A stretch of 64,000 nucleotides of DNA. Source: Nocardia sp. CY41. GTDB lineage: Bacteria; Actinomycetota; Actinomycetes; Mycobacteriales; Mycobacteriaceae. Made by a program: the position numbers and the translations under genes. The stretch spans positions 1-64,000 of the forward strand of contig NZ_VUOS01000005.1 in NCBI RefSeq assembly GCF_009829325.1. Direction: 5' to 3'. Shown here piece by piece: positions 27,578 to 36,383 of this stretch (positions are counted from its first letter, which is position 1; the number at the start of each line of letters is the position of its first letter). The notes under the pieces are model-generated. The model was given only the letters and a program-made list of their open reading frames with translations, was not told the DNA's origin and did no database searches.

Positions 27578-28360
27578 ATGCCTGAGGGTGACACCGTCTT
27601 CCTGGCCGCCAAAAGGCTTCGCGCCGCTTTGGCGGGAAAGGAACTGACGCGCAGCGATTTCCGGGTGCCGCGATACGCCACGGTCGATCTGCGCGGGCAA
27701 GTGGTCGAAAGCGTCGGCAGCTACGGGAAGCACCTTTTCATCCGCACACCCACCGTGAGCGTGCACACGCACTTGAAGATGGAGGGCAGCTGGCGCGTGT
27801 TCCACTGCGGACAGCGCTGGACCAGACCTCGTGTGGCCGCACGAGTCGTGTTGAGCACCGCGGAGGTCGAAGCCGTCGGCTTCTCGCTGGGCACCGTCGA
27901 GGTGGTCCGAGTGCGCGACGAGCACCGCGTCGTCGACCATCTCGGACCGGACCTGCTCGGGCCCGAATGGGATGCGGCCGAAGCCGTCCGGCGACTGGAA
28001 CGGTATCCGGATCAACCCATCGGCGTCGCCCTGCTCGACCAGCGCAATCTGGCCGGCATCGGCAACGTCTTCCGCAGCGAGGTCTGTTTCCTGCGCCGCG
28101 TGCACCCCGCCACCAGGGTGGGGGACGTCCCCGATCTGCTGGCGATGGTCAACGAGGCACACCGCATCCTGACCGAAGCGGTCGAGCGGCCCCCGCGACG
28201 GCCGCTGGCCTACGGCCGCACGCACCGGCCGTGCCAGCGCTGCGGCACACCGCTGGTCGCCGACCTGCTCGGCGACACCGCACCGGATTACGACCGCGTG
28301 GTGCAGCGGGAACGCGGCATCTTCTTCTGTCCGCACTGCCAGCCCGCCCCGGCGGGCTGA
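27578..28360 (+). CDS. nei2: Endonuclease VIII-like DNA glycosylase/AP lyase
   Basis: About 260 residues. ATG 27578 gives the obligatory MPEGDTV N-terminus (Pro2 is the Schiff-base nucleophile, Glu3 the acid after Met removal). Further motifs: GKHLFIRT with the conserved Lys, LDQRNLAGIGNVF (helix-two-turn-helix) and a C-terminal zinc finger (CQRCG ... FFCPHC). It would remove oxidised pyrimidines and cut the AP site. Placement next to lhr, conserved with M. tuberculosis, suggests a joint repair role. Confidence 0.93.
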   Translation: MPEGDTVFLAAKRLRAALAGKELTRSDFRVPRYATVDLRGQVVESVGSYGKHLFIRTPTVSVHTHLKMEGSWRVFHCGQRWTRPRVAARVVLSTAEVEAVGFSLGTVEVVRVRDEHRVVDHLGPDLLGPEWDAAEAVRRLERYPDQPIGVALLDQRNLAGIGNVFRSEVCFLRRVHPATRVGDVPDLLAMVNEAHRILTEAVERPPRRPLAYGRTHRPCQRCGTPLVADLLGDTAPDYDRVVQRERGIFFCPHCQPAPAG

Positions 28361-28372
28361 TCCGCGGGCACC

Positions 28373-28797
28373 ATGAGCGACCCACGGCGATACGTGGTGA
28401 TCGGCGGCGGCCTGGCCGGGCTCGCCTCGGCGGTCTGCCCGGCGGAGGCAGGCAAGGTGGTCGACGCGCTGCGCACGCTGTTCGGCGCGCATCCCGACGC
28501 GAATCCGCTGGAGCGCGTGCGCGCGGCGATCGCACCACCGTCCGGCTCGGCCCGCAGGGCCTGAACCACCCGCCGACCTGCCCGACATCACCACCGAGCA
28601 ATGGTTCGACCGGGTCGGCGTGCCCGCCGAAGCACATGAGGCGCTGTGGGATCGGCTGGCGCCAGCGGACCTCGGTCCCCGGCTTGGTACTCGCCGGCGA
28701 CTGGACCGCCATCGACCGGTTGGCGACGATGGAAAGCGCGGTGCCCAGCGCCGCGCGGGCGGTCGAGCTCCTGCTCGAGCTACCTTCGTCTGCGTGA
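28373..28797 (+). pseudogene. Decayed FAD-dependent oxidoreductase
   Basis: Begins 13 bases after nei2 with an intact FAD-binding start (YVVIGGGLAGLASAV), but this frame stops at 28564 after 63 residues. The typical C-terminus of an FAD amine oxidase / phytoene-desaturase-like protein (LVLAGDWTAIDRLATMESAV, then SAARAVELLLE) appears in another frame and stops at 28797. The central few hundred codons are missing. So the gene carries a large internal deletion and at least one frameshift. Its last stop overlaps the GTG of the TetR gene (28794) in GTGA fashion, implying former translational coupling. Confidence 0.75.
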
Positions 28798-29432
28798 CCA
28801 CGGATCGCTCCACGGCCGAGCGCGCGACCACCGAGGCCGCGCGGCCGAGGCGCCGGATGTCCGCCGCCGACCGCCGTACCCAGCTGCTGGACGTGGCGCG
28901 CGACATCGTGGCCACCGAGGGCTTCGGCGCGGTGAGCATCGATCGGGTGGCTCGCGAGGCGCGGGTCGCCCGCGCGCTGGTGTATCAGCAGTTCACCGAC
29001 CTGTCCGGGCTGACGTCGGCGCTGCTGGATCGCGAGTCGGCCATCGCGTTCGCCGGTGTGCGCAGCGTCGACTGGGAGCACGGTGACGTGGACCGGGTCG
29101 GCCGCGGCATCCTCGCCTACCTGCACGCCGCGCCGACGAGCTGGCGCATCGTCCTCAGCCCGTTCGACGGCGGGCCGCCCGAGTTGCGCGAGCGGCTCGC
29201 ACTTCGCCGCGCCTACGCCCGCGCGATCGGCGCGCGGCATCTGTCCCGCTATCTCGGGACCACCGTGGATCCGAACGGTCCGACGGAGCGGATCCTGTTG
29301 GCCGCCATGGAGGAATTGGCCCGGCTGCACCTCGTCGATCCGGTCGAGTACCCGGACGAGCTGGTGCTGCGCTATCTGCGCTCACTGGTCGATTGGGCGA
29401 TGCGCGTCGAGGCCCCCGCCGGCGAGGAGTGA
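28794..29432 (+). CDS. TetR-family transcriptional regulator
   Basis: About 212 residues from GTG 28794, supported by the GTGA overlap with the upstream pseudogene; ATG 28857 is an alternative. The N-terminal helix-turn-helix is at about 25-70 (RTQLLDVARDIVATEGFGAV, then SIDRVAREARVARALVYQQF). The C-terminal ligand-binding part is all-helical. Its former partner is the decayed oxidoreductase, so its present target is unclear; it ends only 26 bases from the convergent glpD2 gene. M. tuberculosis also has a TetR gene beside lhr (Rv3295, from memory). Confidence 0.88.
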   Translation: MTTDRSTAERATTEAARPRRRMSAADRRTQLLDVARDIVATEGFGAVSIDRVAREARVARALVYQQFTDLSGLTSALLDRESAIAFAGVRSVDWEHGDVDRVGRGILAYLHAAPTSWRIVLSPFDGGPPELRERLALRRAYARAIGARHLSRYLGTTVDPNGPTERILLAAMEELARLHLVDPVEYPDELVLRYLRSLVDWAMRVEAPAGEE

Positions 29433-29458
29433 TCGGAGAGACGGCCCGGTCGCGCAGC

Positions 29459-31192
29459 TCAGCCCTCGGACGGCACCGGTTCCAGGATCTCCGCGCGGGG
29501 CTCCGGGGCTGCGATGCGCAAGGCGTCGGCGGAGGCGTCGTCCGGCTGCGTCTGCGAATGGATCTCAGCGTCGACCCGCGCCCGATAGGTCCCGACCTCC
29601 CGGTCGATCTCCTCCTCGTCCCAGCCCAGAATGGGCGCGACCAGCTGAGCCACCTGCTCGGCGCAGTTGCTGCCGCGATGCGGGTACTCGATCGAGATCC
29701 GGGTCCGCCGGGCCAGGATGTCATCGAGATGCAGAGCGCCCTCGGCCGCCGCCGCGTAGACCGCCTCCACCTGCAGATAGGACGGGGCGTCCGTAATGGG
29801 TTGCAGGAGTTCCGGTTTGTCCGCGGCGAAGGCCATGACGTCCGCGATGAGCGAGCCGTACCGATCCAGCAGATGCTTGACCCGGTAGGGGTGCACCCCG
29901 TAGGTCTCGGCCAGCTGCACCGTCTGGTTGACCAGCGCGAAATAGCCGTCGGCGCCGAGCAGCGGCACCTTCGCCGTGATCGACGGCGAGACCCGGGCCG
30001 GAATGTCCTGCGCCGCCTCGTCCACCGCGTCCATGGCCATCACCCGATAGGTGGTGTACTTGCCGCCCGCGATGCCGACGAGGCCCGGTGCCACCCGGGC
30101 GACGGCGTGCTCGCGTGACAGCTTGGAGGTCTCGTCGCTCTCCCCGGCCAGCAGCGGGCGCAAACCCGCGTACACGCCGTCGATGTCTCCCGGCGTGAGC
30201 GGCGTGACGAGGACCTCGTTCACCCGTTCCAGCAGGTAGTCGATATCCGCCTTGGTCGCGGCCGGATGCGCGAGGTCGAGATTCCACTCGGTGTCGGTCG
30301 TGCCGATGATCCAGTGCGCACCCCACGGGATGACGAACAGCACCGAGGTCGCGGTGCGCAGAATGATCGCGGTGTCGCTGACGATCCGATCGCGCGGCAC
30401 CACGATATGCACGCCTTTGGAGGCCCGCACGTGGAACCGGCCGCGCTGATGCGACAGAGCCTGCACCTCGTCGGTCCACACGCCGGTCGCGTTGATCACC
30501 ACATGGCCACGGACCTCGCCGTTGCGCCCGTCCTCGGTGTCGCGCACCTTCACGCCGATCACCCGGTCGGCCTCTCGCACGAACCCCACGACCTGGGTGG
30601 ACGTGCGGATCACCGCGCCGTAGTGCGCGGCCGTGCGGGCCACCGTCATGGTGTGCCGCGCGTCGTCGACAACGGTGTCGTAATAGCTGACACCGCCGAT
30701 CAGCGAGTCGCGCCGCAACCCCGGCGCCAGCCGCAATGCCCCCGCGCGACTCAGATGACTTTGGCCCGGAACGCTTTTGGATCCACCCATGGTGTCGTAG
30801 AGCACGAGGCCGGCGGCCACGTACGGACGCTCCCACACGCGATTGGTCAGGGGGTACAGAAACCGCAGCGGCTTGACCAGGTGCGGCGCCAGGGTGGACA
30901 GCGTGAGCTCGCGTTCCCGCAGCGCCTCGCGCACCAGCCCGAACTCCAACTGTTCGAGGTACCGCAGCCCGCCGTGGAACATTTTGGACGACCGGCTGGA
31001 AGTCCCGGACGCGAAATCCCGGGCCTCGACCAAGGCCACCTGCAAACCCCTGGTCGCCGCGTCCAGCGCGATACCGGCCCCGACCACGCCACCGCCGACG
31101 ACGACCACATCGAAATGATCCTTGCCGAAGCGCTCCCAGGCCGCCCTGCGCTGCTCCGGGCCGAGGAACTGCGAATCCGGTTTATTGGCCAT
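29459..31192 (-). CDS. glpD2: Glycerol-3-phosphate dehydrogenase, FAD-dependent
   Basis: 577 residues; membrane-associated enzyme that oxidises glycerol 3-phosphate to dihydroxyacetone phosphate and feeds electrons to the quinone pool. FAD motif VVVVGGGVVGAGIALDAATR at about 28-47; ARDFASGTSSRSSKMFHGGL is the family signature. ATG 31192 has GGAGGAG 6 bases upstream. The C-terminal helical domain (about 390-560) is intact. It lies near glpK (33432), also glycerol use, though on the opposite strand with a TetR/QOR pair between them. Confidence 0.95.
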   Translation of the reverse strand: MANKPDSQFLGPEQRRAAWERFGKDHFDVVVVGGGVVGAGIALDAATRGLQVALVEARDFASGTSSRSSKMFHGGLRYLEQLEFGLVREALRERELTLSTLAPHLVKPLRFLYPLTNRVWERPYVAAGLVLYDTMGGSKSVPGQSHLSRAGALRLAPGLRRDSLIGGVSYYDTVVDDARHTMTVARTAAHYGAVIRTSTQVVGFVREADRVIGVKVRDTEDGRNGEVRGHVVINATGVWTDEVQALSHQRGRFHVRASKGVHIVVPRDRIVSDTAIILRTATSVLFVIPWGAHWIIGTTDTEWNLDLAHPAATKADIDYLLERVNEVLVTPLTPGDIDGVYAGLRPLLAGESDETSKLSREHAVARVAPGLVGIAGGKYTTYRVMAMDAVDEAAQDIPARVSPSITAKVPLLGADGYFALVNQTVQLAETYGVHPYRVKHLLDRYGSLIADVMAFAADKPELLQPITDAPSYLQVEAVYAAAAEGALHLDDILARRTRISIEYPHRGSNCAEQVAQLVAPILGWDEEEIDREVGTYRARVDAEIHSQTQPDDASADALRIAAPEPRAEILEPVPSEG

Positions 31193-31406
31193 GCTCGACT
31201 CCTCCAGCCGACGCGGATGTGTCCGATCGAGCGTTCAGGTCCAGGCTAGGCGAACCGCCGCGGATCGACCGCCCGCGCCCCGGCCCGTGTCGCCCCTACC
31301 TACCCGTCGGTAACAAGACCACCCTAACCGAGCCGCGAGTCATCGCGCACAGCTCAGTGAGGCACCCGACACCGGGTCGCGCCCCGTCGGACGCGGCCGC
31401 CGGAGA

Positions 31407-32066
31407 TCACCCGGTCGCTTTCGCCGGTCGCGGCGGCGCAGTCATGACGAGAGCCTCGGGTATGGCGTCGAACGTCTGGCGCACACGAGTTGTGAGCGAG
31501 GCCGTTTCGGGGTTGTCGGCGCAGGCGCTCCAGACATCGAGGGCGCAGTGGAACGCGGCGACGACGATGTCGAGCGCGAGGCGGGGGCGCTGATCGACAC
31601 GAGGATCGATGTCGAAGCGTTCCCGTAGAACCTCCAGGGCCTCGCCGACCGTCCGAGCGCAGAATTGCAGGTTGTTCGCGCCCATCGAGGGCGTGGACTG
31701 CGCGAGACGGTGACTGCGTGCGGCACGGTCTGCCCAGCCGTCCGCGGGCATCCGATCCAGGGCCGCCAGCAGGCTGTCCTGCAGTGTCCGTTGCAGCGAT
31801 CCGGTGTCCGTGGCGCGGTGGGCCAGGTCCGCGAGGAACTCGACCCACAGTTGCCGCAGCGGCGCCATCGCGACGTCTTCCTTGCTGGTGAAGTTGCGGA
31901 AGAAGGTGCGCTTGGACACGTCGACAGCGTCGCACAGCTCATCGAGCGTGACGTTGTCGAAACCGCGGTCGGTGAACAGGTGCAGAGCAGTGTCGACGAA
32001 AGCCTGCCGAGTGCGCTGCTTCTTGCGTTCACGCAGCGGCAGGCGATCGATCGCGGCTTCGGTCAT
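31407..32066 (-). CDS. TetR-family transcriptional regulator (divergent from a quinone oxidoreductase)
   Basis: About 219 residues from ATG 32066 (MTEAAIDRLPL); an ATG at 32120 is possible but adds an unconserved-looking segment and abuts the operator-like palindrome. Helix-turn-helix: RQAFVDTALHLFTDRGFDNV, then TLDELCDAVDVSKRTFFRNF, a close TetR_N match. The C-terminal part resembles the MftR/RutR-like half seen in mycobacterial TetRs. It is divergent from the gene at 32200; a 17-bp near-palindrome in the shared promoter is the likely binding site. The effector is unknown. Confidence 0.88.
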   Translation of the reverse strand: MTEAAIDRLPLRERKKQRTRQAFVDTALHLFTDRGFDNVTLDELCDAVDVSKRTFFRNFTSKEDVAMAPLRQLWVEFLADLAHRATDTGSLQRTLQDSLLAALDRMPADGWADRAARSHRLAQSTPSMGANNLQFCARTVGEALEVLRERFDIDPRVDQRPRLALDIVVAAFHCALDVWSACADNPETASLTTRVRQTFDAIPEALVMTAPPRPAKATG

Positions 32067-32120
32067 GAACCGAGCATAGCGCTCTAGCGCTTCTGAGTAG
32101 CTATCGCCACTTGACATCAT

Positions 32121-32137
32121 TTGCCACTAAGCGGCAA
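32121..32137. promoter_or_regulatory. Candidate TetR operator within the promoter of the divergent oxidoreductase
   Basis: TTGCCACTAAGCGGCAA is an inverted repeat with one mismatched pair around a central base. It sits directly after a perfect -35 TTGACA (32111-32116), inside the spacer before a weak -10-like CAATTT (32135-32140). Such placement would block RNA polymerase. Two direct AGCGCT copies at about 32078-32091 add further symmetry nearby. TetR control is inferred from gene arrangement. Confidence 0.55.
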
Positions 32138-32199
32138 TTTGGGATGCACCGCCGGGCGACCGGTGACATAGCCTCCCTGCATTCGAAAGGCGTTGTGGC

Positions 32200-33129
32200 A
32201 TGCGCGCATTGGTTGTCGACCGCTCCGCCCCCTCCGGTTTGCGTCTCGGGGAGGTAGCAGATCCGGAGCCCACGCCGCATCAGGCGGTGGTGCGCGTGCA
32301 TGCGACCTCACTCAACGATGGAGAGCTCCGCTACGTGCTCGCCGATGCACCCGAAGGTTCCGTACTGGGCTGGGATGCGGCGGGCATCGTGGAGCGGGCG
32401 GCCGCCGACGGCTCCGGCCCGCCGGTCGGGACGCCGGTGGTCACGCTGGGCTGGACCGGGGCTTGGGCGGAATTGCGTGCGGTCGACACGGATCTCGTCG
32501 GCACGATTCCGGCAGGCGCGGACCTGGCGGCGATCAGCACCGTTCCGGTCGCGGGAGCGAGCGCGCTGCGGTCCTTACATCGACTCGGCCCCATTCTGGG
32601 GCGGCGCGTGCTGATCACCGGAGCGACCGGCGGCACCGGCCGCTACGCGGTCCAGCTCGCCCGTCTCGGTGGAGCACACGTCATCGCATCGACCGGCGAT
32701 CCGGCCACGCACGCGCACAGTTTGCGCGACCTCGGCGCGGCCGAGGTGATCAGCGGTCCCGCCAACCTACGATCCCCGGTCGACGGCGTGATCGACTTGG
32801 TAGGCGGTAGTCAACTCGTCGACGCCTACCAGCGTTTGTCCGAGGGCGGCACCGTGGTCGCCGTCGGGCACGCCGCCGGCGCCGAGGAGACGTTCCCCTT
32901 CGGAACGTTCTTCGGTGATCGGGGACGCCACGACCGGTCGATCACCACGTTCTTCCTGCTGGCATGCGCGAATCTCGGCCCGGATCTGACCTGGCTGGCC
33001 GAACAGGTCGCGACCGGGACCTTGGACCCGAACATCGCCTGGCGAGGGGATTGGACTCGGATCGGTGAAGCCGCCCACGCCTTGCTTTCCCGCCGCCTGC
33101 ATGGCAAGGCAGTGCTGGAACTGCGCTGA
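32200..33129 (+). CDS. Zinc-independent MDR-family alcohol dehydrogenase / quinone oxidoreductase
   Basis: 309 residues, medium-chain dehydrogenase/reductase. GAAAGG lies upstream of ATG 32200. The N-terminal GroES-like domain has [14 protein letters not shown] and [10 protein letters not shown] but lacks the zinc ligands of true alcohol dehydrogenases. The Rossmann motif is [21 protein letters not shown] at about 147-166, consistent with NADPH. Likely reduces quinones or enones for detoxification under control of the divergent TetR. The promoter has a good -35 box with the palindrome inside it. A repeat element begins right after the stop. Confidence 0.87.
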   Translation: MRALVVDRSAPSGLRLGEVADPEPTPHQAVVRVHATSLNDGELRYVLADAPEGSVLGWDAAGIVERAAADGSGPPVGTPVVTLGWTGAWAELRAVDTDLVGTIPAGADLAAISTVPVAGASALRSLHRLGPILGRRVLITGATGGTGRYAVQLARLGGAHVIASTGDPATHAHSLRDLGAAEVISGPANLRSPVDGVIDLVGGSQLVDAYQRLSEGGTVVAVGHAAGAEETFPFGTFFGDRGRHDRSITTFFLLACANLGPDLTWLAEQVATGTLDPNIAWRGDWTRIGEAAHALLSRRLHGKAVLELR

Positions 33130-33136
33130 GTCACGC

Positions 33137-33420
33137 GGGCCCGGCTCGCGTTCGCACGGCCGCCGCGTACACGACGAAGCGCAAGCAACGGGCACCGCAA
33201 CCCCGAAACGGAGTGCTATGGGCCGCAGCACTCCGCCCCCGACCCGCCCACCACACCCCAACCCCGGTTTCGAGCGAAGCGAGACCGAGCATCGCCCGTT
33301 CGCGGCCCGGCTCGCGTTTGCGCGGCCGCCGCGTACGCGACGAAGGAGCAAGCGGCGGTCGCGCAAACGCGAGCCATAAAGGGGCCGCGAACACCCAGCG
33401 CCGCAGGCGCTGGAAAATTT
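33137..33420 (+). repeat. Long-hairpin intergenic repeat, copy A (composite)
   Basis: This fills the gap between the oxidoreductase and glpK. A partial unit lies at 33137-33186, a linker follows to 33267, then a full unit from TTTCGAGCGAAGCGAG (33268-33283). The core is a hairpin at 33298-33392: arms 33298-33331 and 33353-33392, one G-T mismatch, a 6-base insert in the right arm (33376-33381) and a 21-base loop. A second small hairpin (CAGCGCC-GCA-GGCGCTG) sits at 33396-33412. The element ends 12 bases before the glpK ATG. Related copies: 43531-43631 (inverted), 44885-45110 and a fragment at 40956-40992. Confidence 0.85.
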
Positions 33421-33431
33421 ACACTGCACGG

Positions 33432-34931
33432 ATGCGTCGTTATGTGGCCGCCATCGACCAGGGCACGACATCGAGTCGGTGCATCGTCTTCGACCGGCAG
33501 GGACGTGTCGTCGGCGTCGCCCAGCGCGAGCACGAGCAGATCTTCCCGCGGCCGGGTTGGGTGGAGCACGATGCCGAAACCATTTGGCGCGATACCGCAT
33601 TCGTGCTCGGTGACGTGCTCGAACGCAGCGGTCTCGGCGCTGACGACATCGCCGCGGTGGGCGTCACGAATCAGCGGGAGACGACCGTGGTGTGGGATCG
33701 CGCGACCGGCCGCCCGGTATACAACGCGATCGTCTGGCAGGACACCCGCACCGACCGGCTGTGCGCCGAACTGGGCGGCGACGCCGGTCCGGCCCGCTAC
33801 CAGGACCGGACCGGCCTCCCGCTGTCCACCTATTTCGCGGGCCCGAAGCTGCGCTGGATCCTGGACAACGTGCCCGGTGTGCGGGAGCGCGCGGAGGCGG
33901 GTGAGCTGTGCTTCGGCACGGTGGACAGCTGGGTGCTGTGGAATCTGACCGGCGAGCACATCACCGATGTGACCAATGCCTCCCGCACCATGCTGCTGGA
34001 TCTGCGCTCGCTGCAGTGGGATTCGGAGATCTGCGCGGAGTTCGGCGTGCCGGAGTCGATGTTGCCGCAGGTGCGCAGTTCCTCGGAGGTCTACGCGCCG
34101 ATCGCGTCCGGGCCGCTGGCGGGGGTGCCGGTCGCGGGCATCCTGGGCGACCAGCAGGCCGCCACCTTCGGCCAGGCGTGCCTGTCGCCCGGCGAGGCCA
34201 AGAACACTTACGGCACCGGCAATTTCATGCTGCTCAACACCGGAACCACGCCGGTGTTCAGCAAGCACGGCCTGCTCACCACGGTGTGTTACCGCCTCGG
34301 CGACGCCGATGCGGTGTACGCCCTGGAGGGGTCCATCGCGGTCACCGGCTCGCTGGTGCAGTGGTTCCGCGACAACCTCGGCATCATCTCCGCCGCCGAC
34401 GAGATCGAGCCGCTGGCCCGCAGCGTCGACGACAACGGCGGCGCTTACATCGTGCCCGCTTTCTCCGGGTTGTTCGCGCCCCGCTGGCGTCCCGACGCGC
34501 GCGGCGTGATCGCGGGGCTGACCCGCTTCGTCACCAAGGCCCATCTGGCGCGGGCGGTGCTGGAGTCGACCGCTTTCCAGACCCGCGAGGTGGTCGACGC
34601 GATGCGCGCGGACGCCGAGTCCCAGCGGCTCGGCCTGGAGCTGACAACGCTGAAGGTGGACGGCGGCATGGTCTGCAACGACCTGCTCATGCAGTTCCAA
34701 TCCGACATCCTGGACGTGCCCGTCGTGCGTCCCGTGGTCAACGAGACCACCGCCCTCGGCGCGGCGTACGCGGCCGGGCTCGCCGTCGGGTACTGGTCGG
34801 GCACCGACGACATCCGGGACAACTGGGCCGCCGACAAGACCTGGCACCCGACCATGTCGGCCGCCGACCGGGACGAGCGCTTCGCCGCGTGGAACAAGGC
34901 GGTCGAACGCACCTACGGCTGGGTGGACTGA
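33432..34931 (+). CDS. glpK: Glycerol kinase
   Basis: 499 residues, FGGY family, ATP-dependent phosphorylation of glycerol to sn-glycerol 3-phosphate. Motifs: [19 protein letters not shown] at the N-terminus, the WQDTRTD and [14 protein letters not shown] ([14 protein letters not shown]) glycerol-site regions, [12 protein letters not shown] and the C-terminal nucleotide motif [19 protein letters not shown] 33432 fits the family start [12 protein letters not shown] long upstream frame through the repeat is not coding. Its product is the GlpD2 substrate, so the two genes form a glycerol catabolic set although they are not an operon. Only 12 bases separate the start from the repeat element. Confidence 0.96.
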   Translation: MRRYVAAIDQGTTSSRCIVFDRQGRVVGVAQREHEQIFPRPGWVEHDAETIWRDTAFVLGDVLERSGLGADDIAAVGVTNQRETTVVWDRATGRPVYNAIVWQDTRTDRLCAELGGDAGPARYQDRTGLPLSTYFAGPKLRWILDNVPGVRERAEAGELCFGTVDSWVLWNLTGEHITDVTNASRTMLLDLRSLQWDSEICAEFGVPESMLPQVRSSSEVYAPIASGPLAGVPVAGILGDQQAATFGQACLSPGEAKNTYGTGNFMLLNTGTTPVFSKHGLLTTVCYRLGDADAVYALEGSIAVTGSLVQWFRDNLGIISAADEIEPLARSVDDNGGAYIVPAFSGLFAPRWRPDARGVIAGLTRFVTKAHLARAVLESTAFQTREVVDAMRADAESQRLGLELTTLKVDGGMVCNDLLMQFQSDILDVPVVRPVVNETTALGAAYAAGLAVGYWSGTDDIRDNWAADKTWHPTMSAADRDERFAAWNKAVERTYGWVD

Positions 34932-35057
34932 CGGGGGCCTCCGCCGGCGGTGTCGCGCCGGGCGGTTACCGCCGTCGACCCTGGTGCGGCCGAATCGACC
35001 GGAACAGGCACCAGTCACCGACCGGCAGTGACGCGCGCCGAGGAACCGCGCCCACGA

Positions 35058-36236
35058 TCATCCGCCTATCGCATGCCCCAAGCGCGAGACCGCCTCTCGG
35101 AGGGTCGCCTCCTCGGAGGTGGTGAAGCACAGCCGCATCGAGTTCCGATGGTCCCCGGAGACCGCGAACGCGTCGCCGGGAACGTAGGCGACGCCGAGAT
35201 CGATCGCGTGGGGTAACAGGTCCACGGTGTCCGTCCCGTCGGTGAAGTCGACCCACACGAACATGCCGCCCGCCGCGTCGGTACTCACCAGCCGGTCACC
35301 GAAACGCGCACGCAGCTCGTCCACCAGGACGCGCGCTCGCGCTCCGTAGACGCGCCGGATCTCCTCCACTTGCGCGCCCAGCCAATCCGTGTCGGCGAGC
35401 AGATCGGCGGCGATCTGTTGGGTGAGCGCCGAACCGCACAGGTCCGCGCCTTGCTTCAGCAGCTCCACGCCCCGGCACACCGCGTCGGGCGCGGTCATCC
35501 AGCCCACCCGCAAGGTCGGCGCCAGGATCTTCGACACGCTCGACAGCCGGATCACGTTGGCCGAATACGTCGCGATGGGCTCCGGCGACGGCCGCTCGAA
35601 CCACAGCTCACCGTAGGGATCGTCTTCGATCACCCAGAATCCGTACCGATCGGCCAGTCCGGCGAGCTCCCGACGTCGCCGCGGGCTCATGGTGACCCCG
35701 CGCGGGTTGTGGAAATTGCTCACCGTATGCACCAGCGCGGGCCGCTCGCCACGAGCGAGCAACTCGGCCAGGGCGTCGACCCGCATGCCCTCGGCGTCCA
35801 ACGGCACCGTCACGATGCGCGAACCGGCGGCCCGGAACACCTGCAAGGCGCCGACGTAGGCCGGATCCTCGACCACGACCAGCGCACCTGGATCCACCAG
35901 CACCTCGGCGAGCAGCGACAACGCCTGCTGCGACCCGTGGGTGACGAACACCTCCTCGAGCGGCACCGGCCGCCCCAGCCGCACGGTCTCCCGTGCCGCG
36001 AGCACGTCACGCAGCGGGCCCCAGCCCGCCGATTCGGTGTACTGCAGACGCGCGCGGTCCGCGAGCGCCGCCTCGGCGGCCTGCGCGATCCGGTCCCGCG
36101 GCATCAACTGCTCGTCGGGCAAGCCGCCCGCCAGGCTGATCACGTCGTCGCGGGCGGCCACCTTCAGCAGGTCCCGAATCGCCGAACTCGTCAGGCCGTC
36201 GAGACGCCGGGCCAGCGGTGGAGTGATCGCCGACAT
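35058..36236 (-). CDS. PLP-dependent aminotransferase, class I/II (LysN/2-aminoadipate-transaminase-like)
   Basis: 392 residues with GGGAGG upstream of ATG 36236. N-terminal signature SSAIRDLLKVAARDDVISLA, then GGLPDEQLMP, is typical of the fold-type I group that includes LysN, Kat-II-like and MocR-related stand-alone aminotransferases. The PLP lysine is in SSVSKILAPTLRVGW; NFHNPRG and EDDPYGEL are conserved substrate/PLP segments. There is no DNA-binding domain, so it is not a MocR regulator. Substrate is an amino acid such as 2-aminoadipate, aromatic or branched-chain; the call is by similarity only. Confidence 0.88.
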   Translation of the reverse strand: MSAITPPLARRLDGLTSSAIRDLLKVAARDDVISLAGGLPDEQLMPRDRIAQAAEAALADRARLQYTESAGWGPLRDVLAARETVRLGRPVPLEEVFVTHGSQQALSLLAEVLVDPGALVVVEDPAYVGALQVFRAAGSRIVTVPLDAEGMRVDALAELLARGERPALVHTVSNFHNPRGVTMSPRRRRELAGLADRYGFWVIEDDPYGELWFERPSPEPIATYSANVIRLSSVSKILAPTLRVGWMTAPDAVCRGVELLKQGADLCGSALTQQIAADLLADTDWLGAQVEEIRRVYGARARVLVDELRARFGDRLVSTDAAGGMFVWVDFTDGTDTVDLLPHAIDLGVAYVPGDAFAVSGDHRNSMRLCFTTSEEATLREAVSRLGHAIGG

Positions 36237-36383
36237 GAAACCTCCCGAAAGGACGCCACGGTACGCGAGTCCTCACTGTTTCACATCGTCTACCAGAATA
36301 TGAAATTCCATTCTCAATATATGAGACACCGCGCCCGCCTTCCGGGGGCGGAGACCATGTCACCTCGGGCGGTCGGAGCAGAC

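Noticed and set aside
33213..33431. N-terminal extension of glpK through the repeat
   Set aside because: It translates hairpin-repeat DNA; the family start [11 protein letters not shown] sits at 33432.
35058..36236. MocR-type regulator
   Set aside because: Only the aminotransferase domain is present; there is no GntR helix-turn-helix at the N-terminus.
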